From contig NZ_SRMQ01000002.1 of assembly GCF_004768785.1 (NCBI RefSeq), positions 248,001 through 312,000 of the forward strand: a stretch of DNA of 64,000 nucleotides, in the 5' to 3' direction. The translations under genes were made by a program, and so were the position numbers. The DNA is from Caproiciproducens galactitolivorans (lineage in GTDB: Bacteria; Bacillota; Clostridia; Oscillospirales; Acutalibacteraceae). This document shows positions 44,198 through 52,648 of the stretch, piece by piece (the first letter of the stretch is position 1; the number at the start of each line of letters is the position of its first letter). The notes under the pieces were generated by a model. That model did no database searches. It was not told the DNA's origin and saw only the letters and a list, made by a program, of their open reading frames with translations.

Positions 44198-44611
44198 TCA
44201 CAAAATCATGACAAACGTACCAAGGGTAATTAGTATGCCGCCGAGGATGCTTTTCACTGTTACCGTTTCCTTCAGCGCCACAAAAGCAAGAACCATGGCA
44301 ATGACCACGCTGAATTTATCGATTGGGATTACTTTTGAGGCTTCGCCGATTTGAAGTGCCTTATAATAGAATAGCCATGAAAGGCCGGTTGCAATCCCGG
44401 ACAGAATAAGGAATATCCAGCTTTTTTGAGTAATATTCGCAATTTGGAACTGTGTTCCGGTGATAAAAACGATTCCCCACGCCATGATTAAAACGACTGC
44501 GGTGCGTATTGCAGTAGCTAAGTTAGAGTTTATATCCTCAATTCCAATCTTGGCCAGTATGGACGTAGACGCTGCAAATACTGCGGACAATAACGCATAA
44601 ATAATCCACAT
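44198..44611 (-). CDS. Single-EamA-domain (DMT) membrane transporter
   Basis: A 137-residue, five-helix protein beginning MWIIYALLSAVFAASTSILA and ending GGILITLGTFVMIL. It is one EamA repeat, as in small DMT proteins that function as dimers. ATG 44611 is chosen because single-EamA proteins start this way; the longer start at 44683 adds an unusual polar leader. Substrate unknown. Confidence 0.85.
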   Translation of the reverse strand: MWIIYALLSAVFAASTSILAKIGIEDINSNLATAIRTAVVLIMAWGIVFITGTQFQIANITQKSWIFLILSGIATGLSWLFYYKALQIGEASKVIPIDKFSVVIAMVLAFVALKETVTVKSILGGILITLGTFVMIL

Positions 44612-44883
44612 GGAATTTCCGTTTTTTAACTTTTCGATCGTGCCATTCACTCCCGTTCTTTTTTTAATAAGTGCTTGTGACATTTATCTGTTGCCACTTT
44701 TTCATTATAGAAAGCCATTTTGCAATAGTATCTGTAATTATACTCATGTTATACCGCACAGGGGACCGAAAATCAATCCTGCCGAATCGGCGGCGCATCA
44801 GAAATTTCAGCGCTTCGGCCGAGCTGAACCGTAGGAGATTGTCATAAACATACGGGTATCCTGCGCGATCCCGGGACGGTACA
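44612..44883. other. Intergenic stretch with no recognised gene
   Basis: About 270 bases between the EamA gene and the surface-protein terminator. AT-rich sequence with the EamA promoter presumably near 44690-44750; no convincing ORF or RNA gene. Confidence 0.4.
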
Positions 44884-44930
44884 TAAAAAGAGAGGCATCG
44901 GTTCGTGGGGAAGATAAACCGATGCCTCGC
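44884..44930 (-). terminator. Terminator of the large surface-protein gene
   Basis: GAGGCATCGGTT and AACCGATGCCTC form a perfect 12-bp stem, followed on the - strand by TCTTTTTAT. Confidence 0.88.
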
Positions 44931-44967
44931 AAATAGAATTATTATGAAGAATATAGCATGGAAACTT

Positions 44968-47952
44968 TTATCCTACTGTGGCAACAAAAATTCTTGTGCC
45001 GTTTACATAAATTCCGGCTGCAGAGTCCGCCGCGCCGGCGGAAGTAATTTTGTAGTAATAATCATTGCCGGATTTGGAAACAAAAGCGAGCTTGAAGCAC
45101 GGAGTTCCAACGGTAACGGATGGGGCTGTGGCGGAGGTAATCTTGAAGGTATAGGCGCCATGCACCGTCAAATCCATTGTCGTATCACTTGTGAAAGTGT
45201 TGCCTTTTACGGTGGCAACAAAAATTCTTGTGCCGTTCACATAGATTCCGGCTGCGGAGCCCGACGCACCGGCGGAAGTGATTCTGTAGAAATAATCATT
45301 GCCGGATTTGGAAACAAAAGCGAGCTTGAAGCACGGAGTACCGACGGTAACGGTTGGAGCCGCCGCCGAGGTAATCTTGAACATATAGGATCCGTTTACT
45401 TCTAAATCCATGGTGGTGTCGCTTGTGAAGGAATAGCCTTTTACCGTAGCGACAAAGAGCTTGTTGCCATTCAGGTATATGCCCGTTGCGGCGCCAATGG
45501 GGCCGACTGCGGTAAGCTTGTAGAAGTATTCGTTGCCGTTTTTGGCATACAGCGCTACGGTGAATACGCCGCCTGTGCCGGCTACAACGGAAGGTACGGA
45601 CGATGAGGTCACTTTCATAATGTAGCTGGAGCCCTTTTCGACCGAGAGGTCGGCGTTTGTGTCGGAAACAGCGGTCGGTTCAGCAAGAGCGGTAATCGTG
45701 CATTGCGCCGTACCGTAGTCATCCATTTCGTAGCCGTCCGCGTCATAGAGCGTTGCGGTCAGAGTCGCCTTGTTTTCCGACGCGAAAACCGGGTCAAAAC
45801 CGGTTACCTTTACGGTTGCGGAAGCGCCGGAGGAGGTGAGCTCAAATATGTCGTTGCTGCCGTCGATGTCCCAGACAATCCTGCCCCCGTCGGGGAGAGA
45901 GGTCCCGGCCGGGTAAGCGGCAGCGGTGAATGTCTCTGAACAGCCCTTCGCAATGCTTGAAGTGTCTTTATTAATCGCAAGGCCTGCAAAAGAAAGGGAG
46001 GCAATTTTAAACGTATCGGTTGCCGCGCCGGCTGTTTTTGCAAGCGTATAACCGAAGGTGTTGAAATCGTCCGCGTCAACCGCATTTGCAGCAGCCTTGA
46101 AGACGGTGGTGCCGGCCGCAAAGGTTTTGTCGGTCAGCTTCAGCGTGACACCGGAGGCGCTGCCGGTTACATAAAGGTTTCCGGCTGCAATCTTCATTGT
46201 GCCGTCGCCGCTGATTGTATCTGCCGTAACCATGCCGTCAAATGCAAGCGTGGTATCGGTATCTAAGGAAATAGTGTCAACCGTAACGGAACCGCCGACG
46301 GTTGCGCTTGTGTCTTCATGCTGGGTGTAAATCGTCCCGTTTTTCGCGTTGGCGGGAGCGGGGATTTTTCCGATGAAGGCATCGCTGTCATCGCCGAGAT
46401 ACACACTTGTTTCGCGGAAATCGAGGTCGATGGCGTTTATGCCGATGCTGTCGCCGGATAAGGTGATGGAACCGTCCGCGTCCGATTTCAGGCCGGCGCA
46501 GGTGATTTTGGATTCCTTAGAGGACAGAAAGATCTCCTGCGCGGTAATTTTACCCATTACAACAGGGGTGTCCGATTCATTCGCGCGGACGGTAACCGTA
46601 CCGCCCGCGTCGATTGCTCCGGTTGTGCCCGCGTTTACGGTTACGTTGCTGTCCGAATCTAAGGTTACATCCGTAACATCGATATTTCCGGTCTTGCCGC
46701 CGCTTACAAGAACTGATTCTCCGCCGGACGTGGCCGTGGCTCCGCTCGTTTTAATGTCGCCGACGGTGCCGTCCGTAACTTCAACGGTGCCGCTTTCTAT
46801 ATCGATGGAACCGACCTTCCCGCCGTTGATCTGGAGGTTCCCGACATGGCCGGAAATTTTCTTCACATTGGTTTTCTCTTCGACATACACGCTTGTGGTG
46901 CCCTTGGGGAATATCACTTCACTATCCGTAACATTGCTTGTTCCGGAATTTGCGTTGCCGGTCAGCATGGTTTTTCCGTCCGTCTTCTTAATCGTAAAAA
47001 CTTTGCTGTCCGGGAATAAGGTCGCTGCGTCCGTCTTTTTTTCAATTTTTGTTTTCAAGGTGTAAGCGTCGCTTGAGCTGGTCGACGCCTTATAGGTGGA
47101 ACCGTCTGCAACCAGCTTTTTTACTGTGATGGACACGTTCATGGTGGACGCGTCCTGTGTGTACCGGTTGGTTTCGGAAGAGAAAGCCCTGCCGACGGTG
47201 GCGGTCGGGAAGCGGGTGAACGCCGAAGCCGTGTCCGCGACCGGAATATGTACGTCATTGCCCGTCACGCTGAAGCTGTAGGCGTTTTTATCCGTAATAC
47301 CGGAGGTCGCCGCGGTTAGGTCGGCGGGTTCATAAACCGCCAGCGCGGAATCGGCGCTCGGTTTTGCCTTGTAAATACCCAAAGTCTTTGTATAGTTGGC
47401 GGTTTGGGCAAAGGTTTCAAAATCAGAAAAGCCGGTACCGGGCTTTTTGGAAGCAAAGTCTGCCTCGTATTCGCCGAAGACGATCTGATCCTTGTCGTAA
47501 ACATATACGGTAAGGTTCTCTCTTGCCGTTACGGTGTAATCCTGTCCGTCGTCGTCGGTGTAGCTGCCTTCGTAAAGAACCGAAATCACTTCTTTACCGG
47601 AAGCCGAGCTGCTTTTCAGCTTCAGCGACGCCGTATCGTTGGATTTGTTCACCTTTAACGAAACAAGCCTGTCGCCGGAAACATGGGCGATTTCCTTTAT
47701 TTTTTCGTCGCTGACCATCTGGTGGTCCTTGGTTTCAAACAGGAAGTCGCTGCCGCTGTTAAGCAGGAAATCCGTAAGGTCGGCGGTGTTTGAAGCACCG
47801 CCGTTGACAAGATAAATGCTGTCCTGATTGGTGCTGCTGATTACGCCGGTTAATGATTTTACAGCCGCCGAAGCACCAACGACGGGAAAGCTGCTCAGAA
47901 TCAAGGCAGACGAAAGTACGAAAGAAAGAACTTTTGCTGCAAATTTTTTCAT
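44968..47952 (-). CDS. Large secreted repeat protein next to sigma/anti-sigma pair
   Basis: A 994-residue exported protein. The start at 47952 follows GGAGG; the signal peptide is about residues 1-28 (VLSFVLSSALILSSFPVVGA). Residues 30-380 are Ser/Thr/Asp-rich. Residues about 380-560 have short beta-strand periodicity (HVGNLQINGGKVGSIDIESG), suggesting a beta-helix-like solenoid. Next comes an Ig-like region (LSFAGLAINKDTSSIAKGCS), then three C-terminal tandem repeats of about 78 residues. No LPxTG motif, SLH domain or C-terminal membrane helix is seen, so surface anchoring is unclear. It lies 134 bases downstream of the anti-sigma gene on the same strand and may be its regulon target. Confidence 0.85.
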   Translation of the reverse strand: MKKFAAKVLSFVLSSALILSSFPVVGASAAVKSLTGVISSTNQDSIYLVNGGASNTADLTDFLLNSGSDFLFETKDHQMVSDEKIKEIAHVSGDRLVSLKVNKSNDTASLKLKSSSASGKEVISVLYEGSYTDDDGQDYTVTARENLTVYVYDKDQIVFGEYEADFASKKPGTGFSDFETFAQTANYTKTLGIYKAKPSADSALAVYEPADLTAATSGITDKNAYSFSVTGNDVHIPVADTASAFTRFPTATVGRAFSSETNRYTQDASTMNVSITVKKLVADGSTYKASTSSSDAYTLKTKIEKKTDAATLFPDSKVFTIKKTDGKTMLTGNANSGTSNVTDSEVIFPKGTTSVYVEEKTNVKKISGHVGNLQINGGKVGSIDIESGTVEVTDGTVGDIKTSGATATSGGESVLVSGGKTGNIDVTDVTLDSDSNVTVNAGTTGAIDAGGTVTVRANESDTPVVMGKITAQEIFLSSKESKITCAGLKSDADGSITLSGDSIGINAIDLDFRETSVYLGDDSDAFIGKIPAPANAKNGTIYTQHEDTSATVGGSVTVDTISLDTDTTLAFDGMVTADTISGDGTMKIAAGNLYVTGSASGVTLKLTDKTFAAGTTVFKAAANAVDADDFNTFGYTLAKTAGAATDTFKIASLSFAGLAINKDTSSIAKGCSETFTAAAYPAGTSLPDGGRIVWDIDGSNDIFELTSSGASATVKVTGFDPVFASENKATLTATLYDADGYEMDDYGTAQCTITALAEPTAVSDTNADLSVEKGSSYIMKVTSSSVPSVVAGTGGVFTVALYAKNGNEYFYKLTAVGPIGAATGIYLNGNKLFVATVKGYSFTSDTTMDLEVNGSYMFKITSAAAPTVTVGTPCFKLAFVSKSGNDYFYRITSAGASGSAAGIYVNGTRIFVATVKGNTFTSDTTMDLTVHGAYTFKITSATAPSVTVGTPCFKLAFVSKSGNDYYYKITSAGAADSAAGIYVNGTRIFVATVG
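44971..45660 (-). repeat. Three tandem ~78-residue repeats
   Basis: Each unit runs from DTTMDL through FKITSA, VGTPCFKLAFVSKSGNDY, to GIYVNGTRIFVATV. The last two are nearly identical at protein and DNA level, while the first is more diverged (Glu-Lys-Gly-Ser-Ser opening, no Cys). This indicates recent duplication of the C-terminal unit. Confidence 0.9.
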
Positions 47953-48085
47953 TCTGCAATCCTCCTGACCGAATGGTGTTTTGCAAATTTGTGATGAAAG
48001 TGCGGTGATGTTTTTTCTAACAGCAGGCTTGCTGCCGCAGCCGTATTCCATGCGTCAGCTTATGGATTCGTCCATATGGGATCCC

Positions 48086-49144
48086 TTATCGGTTTTGCTG
48101 ATTTAAAAGGGAGGAAGGGGAACGGCTTCCGGTCTTTGTGCTGCTTGTGCTGCCGGAGAGGCTTTGCGCCTGAGAGGATGTTGTTCCTTTTTTGCTGGAA
48201 GCTGTGCTCGAAATTTCCTTTCCAGGGGTGCTGGATGAAACGGAAGTGTTGCCTTTGCCGGATTCATCGGAGGAAACCGGGGAATCCTCGTTGTCCGTTT
48301 CCTGCGGCATTGTGTCGCTGGTTGCGCTGGATGAATCCGGAGTGTCTTTGCCCGCCGTTTCGTCCGGGGCATTGTTGTCCGCCGGAACGGAAATATCCTT
48401 GGTATCGTCGCCGTCCGGGTTCGCGGATTCTTTCAACTCATCAATCCTTTTTATAATATCCTTTATTTGAGCGTCCTTGTATTCGCTGATGGTAGCGGAA
48501 GGATCGAGCTCCTGCAGCTCTTGGATCAGGCGCAGCTTCCCCGGGGTGATGGCCAGCCTTTTGGCTTCGTCCCGCTTATCCATGGAAATGTGATCCTTGC
48601 TGATTCTTGCGGTTTTACCTTCTGATTTTATTGCCGCTTCCGCGCCCTGCGCCGCGGAGTTTTCCAGTTCGATCGCGGCCTTGGTATTGTCGGTTTCAGA
48701 TGTTACGGAAATGACCGTTGAACCGTCCTGTGCAACAAAGCCCTTCTTTGCGGCTGCCCGAACCAAGGTATGGACGGCGCTTTTGACATCCGCGTCCATG
48801 ATGTTTTGCCCGTTCAGGAGCGTTGCGCCGCCGCTGTCATAAGCCGTTGCGGACACAACCTTTCCAAACCCGTTCACGCCCAGCTCAACGCTGGGGTTGA
48901 TGTCAAGGCTTATATAGGAAGATGGAGTTTGATAGTATATGGCTGCGGCAGCGGATATTGCACACACAAGGACAACGGTGCAGACCGCTATAGCGGCCCT
49001 GTGCCTTACGAAACGTCCGGACCGGGTCTGCGTCGCAGCGGGCGCCGTGTTTAAATTAGCAATTAGGAAATCCTTTGTTTTCCTCTTTAGGTCATCTTCG
49101 GCACGGATATGGTTCATAGCAGCCTTAAAAATAGTTCCCATCAT
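48086..49144 (-). CDS. RsgI-like transmembrane anti-sigma factor with disordered tail
   Basis: A 352-residue single-pass protein: a cytoplasmic N-terminus of about 50 residues, one helix (AIAVCTVVLVCAISAAAAIY), then SYISLDINPSVELGVNGFGK, the RsgI hallmark motif. It contains Asn-Pro at about 83-84, the bond reported to self-cleave in RsgI proteins. A helical/beta region runs to about 240. Residues about 240-352 are low-complexity Ser/Thr/Asp/Gly/Pro and probably disordered. It overlaps the ECF sigma gene by 20 bases; ATG 49144 follows GAGAGG. It should hold the sigma factor inactive until an envelope signal arrives. Confidence 0.85.
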   Translation of the reverse strand: MMGTIFKAAMNHIRAEDDLKRKTKDFLIANLNTAPAATQTRSGRFVRHRAAIAVCTVVLVCAISAAAAIYYQTPSSYISLDINPSVELGVNGFGKVVSATAYDSGGATLLNGQNIMDADVKSAVHTLVRAAAKKGFVAQDGSTVISVTSETDNTKAAIELENSAAQGAEAAIKSEGKTARISKDHISMDKRDEAKRLAITPGKLRLIQELQELDPSATISEYKDAQIKDIIKRIDELKESANPDGDDTKDISVPADNNAPDETAGKDTPDSSSATSDTMPQETDNEDSPVSSDESGKGNTSVSSSTPGKEISSTASSKKGTTSSQAQSLSGSTSSTKTGSRSPSSLLNQQNR

Positions 49145-49625
49145 CAAAACCTCTCAATTTCTTCTTTAAAATTGCTTTTGCCCTTCTCAGATGTGTGTGA
49201 ATGGTATTTTGATTCCTTCCGAGAATCGTTGCAATTTCAGGGACCGTATAGTCCTCAAAATAGAAGAGATATATAACATTTCTGTATTTCTGTGGAAGGG
49301 ATAACACCTCGCGCAATACACCCTCTTCGGCTTTATCCTCTATGGGAATTTCTAAGTTATCGATGGAACAGGTATTTTTTCGAAAGAAGCTTTTGTGGAA
49401 ATCCTTGCATTCATTTATGGTAACTCTGCAGAGCCATGCCTTTTCGTGCGCGTCGCTTTCAAACGGCTCTTTATGCTGTAATAGCTTTAAGAAGACGTTT
49501 TGAAAGATATCTTCCACATCCGCTTCACTTTTAAGATACATAAAGCATATTCTTCGAACCATATCGGAATATTTGTCGAGAGCTTCGGTTACAACATCGT
49601 TGGTACCGGACGATGTTTTTTCCAT
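49125..49625 (-). CDS. ECF-type RNA polymerase sigma factor
   Basis: A 166-residue sigma-70 family protein with only regions 2 and 4. Region 2 is MVRRICFMYLKSEADVEDIF with QNVFLKLL. Region 4 is LPQKYRNVIYLFYFEDYTVP, then EIATILGRNQNTIHTHLRRA, a helix-turn-helix for the -35 element. Start 49625 follows GGGAGG. The anti-sigma gene overlaps its end. A candidate self-regulated promoter lies directly upstream. Confidence 0.94.
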   Translation of the reverse strand: MEKTSSGTNDVVTEALDKYSDMVRRICFMYLKSEADVEDIFQNVFLKLLQHKEPFESDAHEKAWLCRVTINECKDFHKSFFRKNTCSIDNLEIPIEDKAEEGVLREVLSLPQKYRNVIYLFYFEDYTVPEIATILGRNQNTIHTHLRRAKAILKKKLRGFDDGNYF

Positions 49626-49647
49626 TTTCTTTCCTCCCTTCAATATA

Positions 49648-49676
49648 GATACGATTGAAAACGGTAAATACTTTCA
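49648..49676 (-). promoter_or_regulatory. Candidate ECF-dependent autoregulatory promoter
   Basis: On the - strand, TGAAAG (49676-49671), a 17-base spacer and CGTATC (49653-49648) resemble the TGAAAC...CGTA pattern of ECF promoters. A start near 49641 leaves a 15-base leader that still includes GGGAGG. No equally good copy was seen upstream of the surface-protein gene. Confidence 0.45.
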
Positions 49677-49789
49677 AAATTCGGCAAAATTTTATAAAAT
49701 TTTTTTCCAGGTATAGAGAGCGCATAATAAAACCGCTTTGAGGCTCGCTTGTTTGAAGCTGGGACGAAGGCCCCGGCAGCCGGATGAAC

Positions 49790-49828
49790 TGAAAAAAGAG
49801 GAAGAGGTGTTTGCAACACATCTTCCTC
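49790..49828 (-). terminator. Likely terminator of ligD
   Basis: GAGGAAGATGTGT and ACACCTCTTCCTC form a stem with one mismatch on the - strand, followed by TTTTTTC. It insulates the sigma operon from ligD transcription. Confidence 0.7.
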
Positions 49829-50013
49829 AATCGGTATTATATTTTTCGGAAATGCGCCTGCTGCTCATCACCCGCGGCGGCTCAATACTATTCTAACGTA
49901 AATTCCAGTATAGGTCAAATTTCAATATTTTTATAAAATAATACTGGAATACAGGCCTTTTTCAAACAGGCCCGCCGTCCGGCGAGCGGTCGCGTCTTGT
50001 CTGGAGCAAACCG
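49829..50013. other. Non-coding stretch with inverted repeat
   Basis: Holds a perfect 10-bp inverted repeat, ATTCCAGTAT (49902-49911) and ATACTGGAAT (49941-49950), 29 bases apart, and a GC-rich hairpin near 49970-49990. No gene seen. Confidence 0.45.
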
Positions 50014-52452
50014 CTATTTTAACGCCTGCTTATTTTGGAAGAAATCCTTCCACGGGTCACTCCTGCCGATCCGCTGGAGTGCGTCCGCCATTGTAATGCC
50101 GTCCGGGGCGACGGTTTCAAGTTCATCCCAGGCGATTGGCATGGATACTTTGGCTCCCTTCCGCGCCCTTATGGAATAGGGAGCAATACTGGTAGCGCCC
50201 CTTCCGTTTCGGATCCAGTCAATAAAAATCTTGTTTTTTCGCTTGTCTTTTCGGATATTGCTGGTATAACGGCCGGGCCATTTCTGTTCCATTACTTCGG
50301 CAACGCGTTTTGCAAAATCATGGAACACGTCCCACGAAACGGTGGGTTTAAAAGGGACGACAACGTGGTACCCTTTGCCGCCGCTGGTCTTAAGATACGC
50401 GTTGATCGAAAGCTCGGCAAGAATGCTTTTCAGATCCATTACGCCTTGGCGCACCTTATCAAGCTCCATCCCCTCGTCCGGGTCAAGGTCAAAGACCATT
50501 ATGTCAGGGGTTTCAAGCTTTTCCACACGGCTGCCCCATGTGTGAAATTCCAGCGTGCCCATCTGCGCTTCCGCTATCAACCCGGCCGCGTCCTCAATAT
50601 AAAAGTAATTTTCCATTTCCCCGTCGTTCGCGGGGATCGAAACGGAGACGATTCCTTGATTGTCCGTACCCGGGTGTTTTTTAAAGAAGCAGGTCTGGGA
50701 TATTCCTTTCGGACAGCGCACGATGCTTAAAATCCGGTGGGATACATAGGGCAGCATATGCGCCGCAACCTTTTCGTAATATCGGATTACGTCCGCCTTG
50801 GTTATTTCAGGGTCGTCGAACATGACTTTATCCGGATGGGTAATTTTAATCCCCTGTATGATTAGTTCATTGCCGCTTTCTTGCATTGTTTTTTTATTGT
50901 CCACAGCGGATGCCTGACGCTGTACTTCCTCATCCGCTTTTTCCTTTCTCACCTTCTTCGGATCCTTATCCGTTCGCAGACCTTTAAAACTTGCTTGCCG
51001 CAGCAGATTCTCTTGCGTCCATTGCGCAAACTTGATTTCCGCCACCAATTGGGGATCGAGCCATGTGATTCTTTCGTTGTTTTTCGCCTGCGGCGCGTGT
51101 TTGAAAGGGGAAGCATCCCTTTTCAGATCTTTAAAATGCTTTTCAAGCTCGGTTACGCTGCGGGCGCTCAGGCCGGTTCCGGCACGCCCGGCATAGACAA
51201 GTTCTTCCCCCTCGTACACGCCAAGCAGGAGCGAACTGATCCCGCTTGTTTTTTTATCGGATAGCGTATATCCCCCAATGACAAATTCCTGCCTTTTATC
51301 ACACTTCAGTTTGATCCAATCCCCGTTTCTTGTCCCGCTGTACACGGAGTCGGCTTTTTTGCCGACAATCCCTTCCAGATCCGCCCGGCAGGCCGCAAGG
51401 AAATTCTCCTTTCCGTTTCCCCGGATATGCTGGCTGTAATGGAGTTCTTTTGGGCTATTTTCCATAAGGACTTCCAGCGTTTCTTTCCGGTCGATCAGGC
51501 GGCATCCTCGAAGGTCTTCTCCGTCCAGAGCCAGAAGGTCGAAGATGATATAGGTGAGGTTTTTGCCCATCGGCTGCCGCATATAATTTTGAAGAGCCTG
51601 GAAATCCGTCTTTCCTTGGGTGTCTGTGATGGCCATCTCTCCATCAAGGACCATCGCCCTTCCCGCAGCCCAATCAAGGAGGGAAGAAGCAATGCCCGGA
51701 AACCGATCCGTATAATTTTGGCCGTTTCTGGTCATAAGCCGGACGCGGTTGCCCTCCAGAAACGCCAAAATCCGGTAACCGTCATATTTCACCTCATAGA
51801 GCCATTCGTCGCCTTCGGGGGCTGTGTCCACCAGTTGGGCAAGCTGTACATCGGTTTGGGTGAACGGGTTCCGCGTAAATTTCTGCTCCGTTCCCGCTTC
51901 AATTTCTTTCATGGTACGTCCGGTTCTGACGCTGGTGGTGAATTCGGAAATCCCGTCGGAGACCCTGGCATACTCGTCCTTTTCCTTTAGCAGGAGCCAG
52001 TTCTTTTCCGCTTCCCCCGCTTTTGCTTTCATTCGGATCAATGCCCATTTTCCCTTAAGCCTTCTTCCTTTCAGAACGAATTTAAGCGAACCTGTACGCA
52101 GCCCTTCGGCCACGTCCGACAGGGGTTCCCAGATTCCTTCATCCCAAAGCATGACAGCGCCGCCGCCGTATTCGCCCTTGGGAATCAGCCCTTCAAAGTT
52201 CCGGTATTCCAAGGGGTGGTCCTCCACTTGTACGGCAAGCCTCTTGTCACGGATATTATAGGAAGGCCCCTTCGGTACCGCCCAGCTTAAAAGTACGCCG
52301 TCCCATTCCAGGCGGAAATCGAAATGGTCCCGGCGGGCTATATGATGTTGAACAACAAACTTCAACTGTTCTTCCGGCGTTTCCGATATGCTCTCCGGTT
52401 CACGGGTCTTTTCAAAATTCCTCTTTCGGTTGTATTCTTCAAGCTTGGCCAT
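50014..52452 (-). CDS. ligD: Multifunctional DNA ligase D (NHEJ)
   Basis: An 812-residue protein with all three LigD modules in Pseudomonas order. The 3'-phosphoesterase (about 30-170) has VQHHIARRDHFDFRLEWDG and PKGEYGGG. The ATP-dependent ligase (about 195-490) has the adenylated lysine in EVKYDGYRILAF (Lys222) and ESRVRLMTRNG-like motifs. The primase-polymerase (about 530-800) has VFDLDPDEGMELD and KTSGGKGYHVVVP. With Ku it repairs double-strand breaks without a template, which suits spores and stationary cells. It is divergent from ku, with 196 bases between the starts. Confidence 0.95.
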   Translation of the reverse strand: MAKLEEYNRKRNFEKTREPESISETPEEQLKFVVQHHIARRDHFDFRLEWDGVLLSWAVPKGPSYNIRDKRLAVQVEDHPLEYRNFEGLIPKGEYGGGAVMLWDEGIWEPLSDVAEGLRTGSLKFVLKGRRLKGKWALIRMKAKAGEAEKNWLLLKEKDEYARVSDGISEFTTSVRTGRTMKEIEAGTEQKFTRNPFTQTDVQLAQLVDTAPEGDEWLYEVKYDGYRILAFLEGNRVRLMTRNGQNYTDRFPGIASSLLDWAAGRAMVLDGEMAITDTQGKTDFQALQNYMRQPMGKNLTYIIFDLLALDGEDLRGCRLIDRKETLEVLMENSPKELHYSQHIRGNGKENFLAACRADLEGIVGKKADSVYSGTRNGDWIKLKCDKRQEFVIGGYTLSDKKTSGISSLLLGVYEGEELVYAGRAGTGLSARSVTELEKHFKDLKRDASPFKHAPQAKNNERITWLDPQLVAEIKFAQWTQENLLRQASFKGLRTDKDPKKVRKEKADEEVQRQASAVDNKKTMQESGNELIIQGIKITHPDKVMFDDPEITKADVIRYYEKVAAHMLPYVSHRILSIVRCPKGISQTCFFKKHPGTDNQGIVSVSIPANDGEMENYFYIEDAAGLIAEAQMGTLEFHTWGSRVEKLETPDIMVFDLDPDEGMELDKVRQGVMDLKSILAELSINAYLKTSGGKGYHVVVPFKPTVSWDVFHDFAKRVAEVMEQKWPGRYTSNIRKDKRKNKIFIDWIRNGRGATSIAPYSIRARKGAKVSMPIAWDELETVAPDGITMADALQRIGRSDPWKDFFQNKQALK

Positions 52453-52648
52453 TCATACTCACCTTTTTGATAACATACCACTTCTATTAGACTAAACCTG
52501 AAAATTGAGGGCTTTTTGCGGGAAATTGTAAGCTTTATTATCCGCTGCTTCCTTGCGGTTTATTCTTATTTGATGAAATGCGGAACGTCTCCAAATTTAT
52601 TTGTATTTGGCGGTGCGTTGGTTAAACTAAACCATGGAGGTGGCGTTT

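Noticed and set aside
44905-45405. Long + strand open frame opposite the surface-protein repeats
   Set aside because: It is the antisense of the tandem-repeat coding region; the repeated codons keep the reverse frame open by chance.
52488-52634. Shared ACTAAACC motif upstream of ligD and ku as a forespore promoter element
   Set aside because: It does not match the sigma-G -10 consensus and no -35 element is correctly spaced in both genes.
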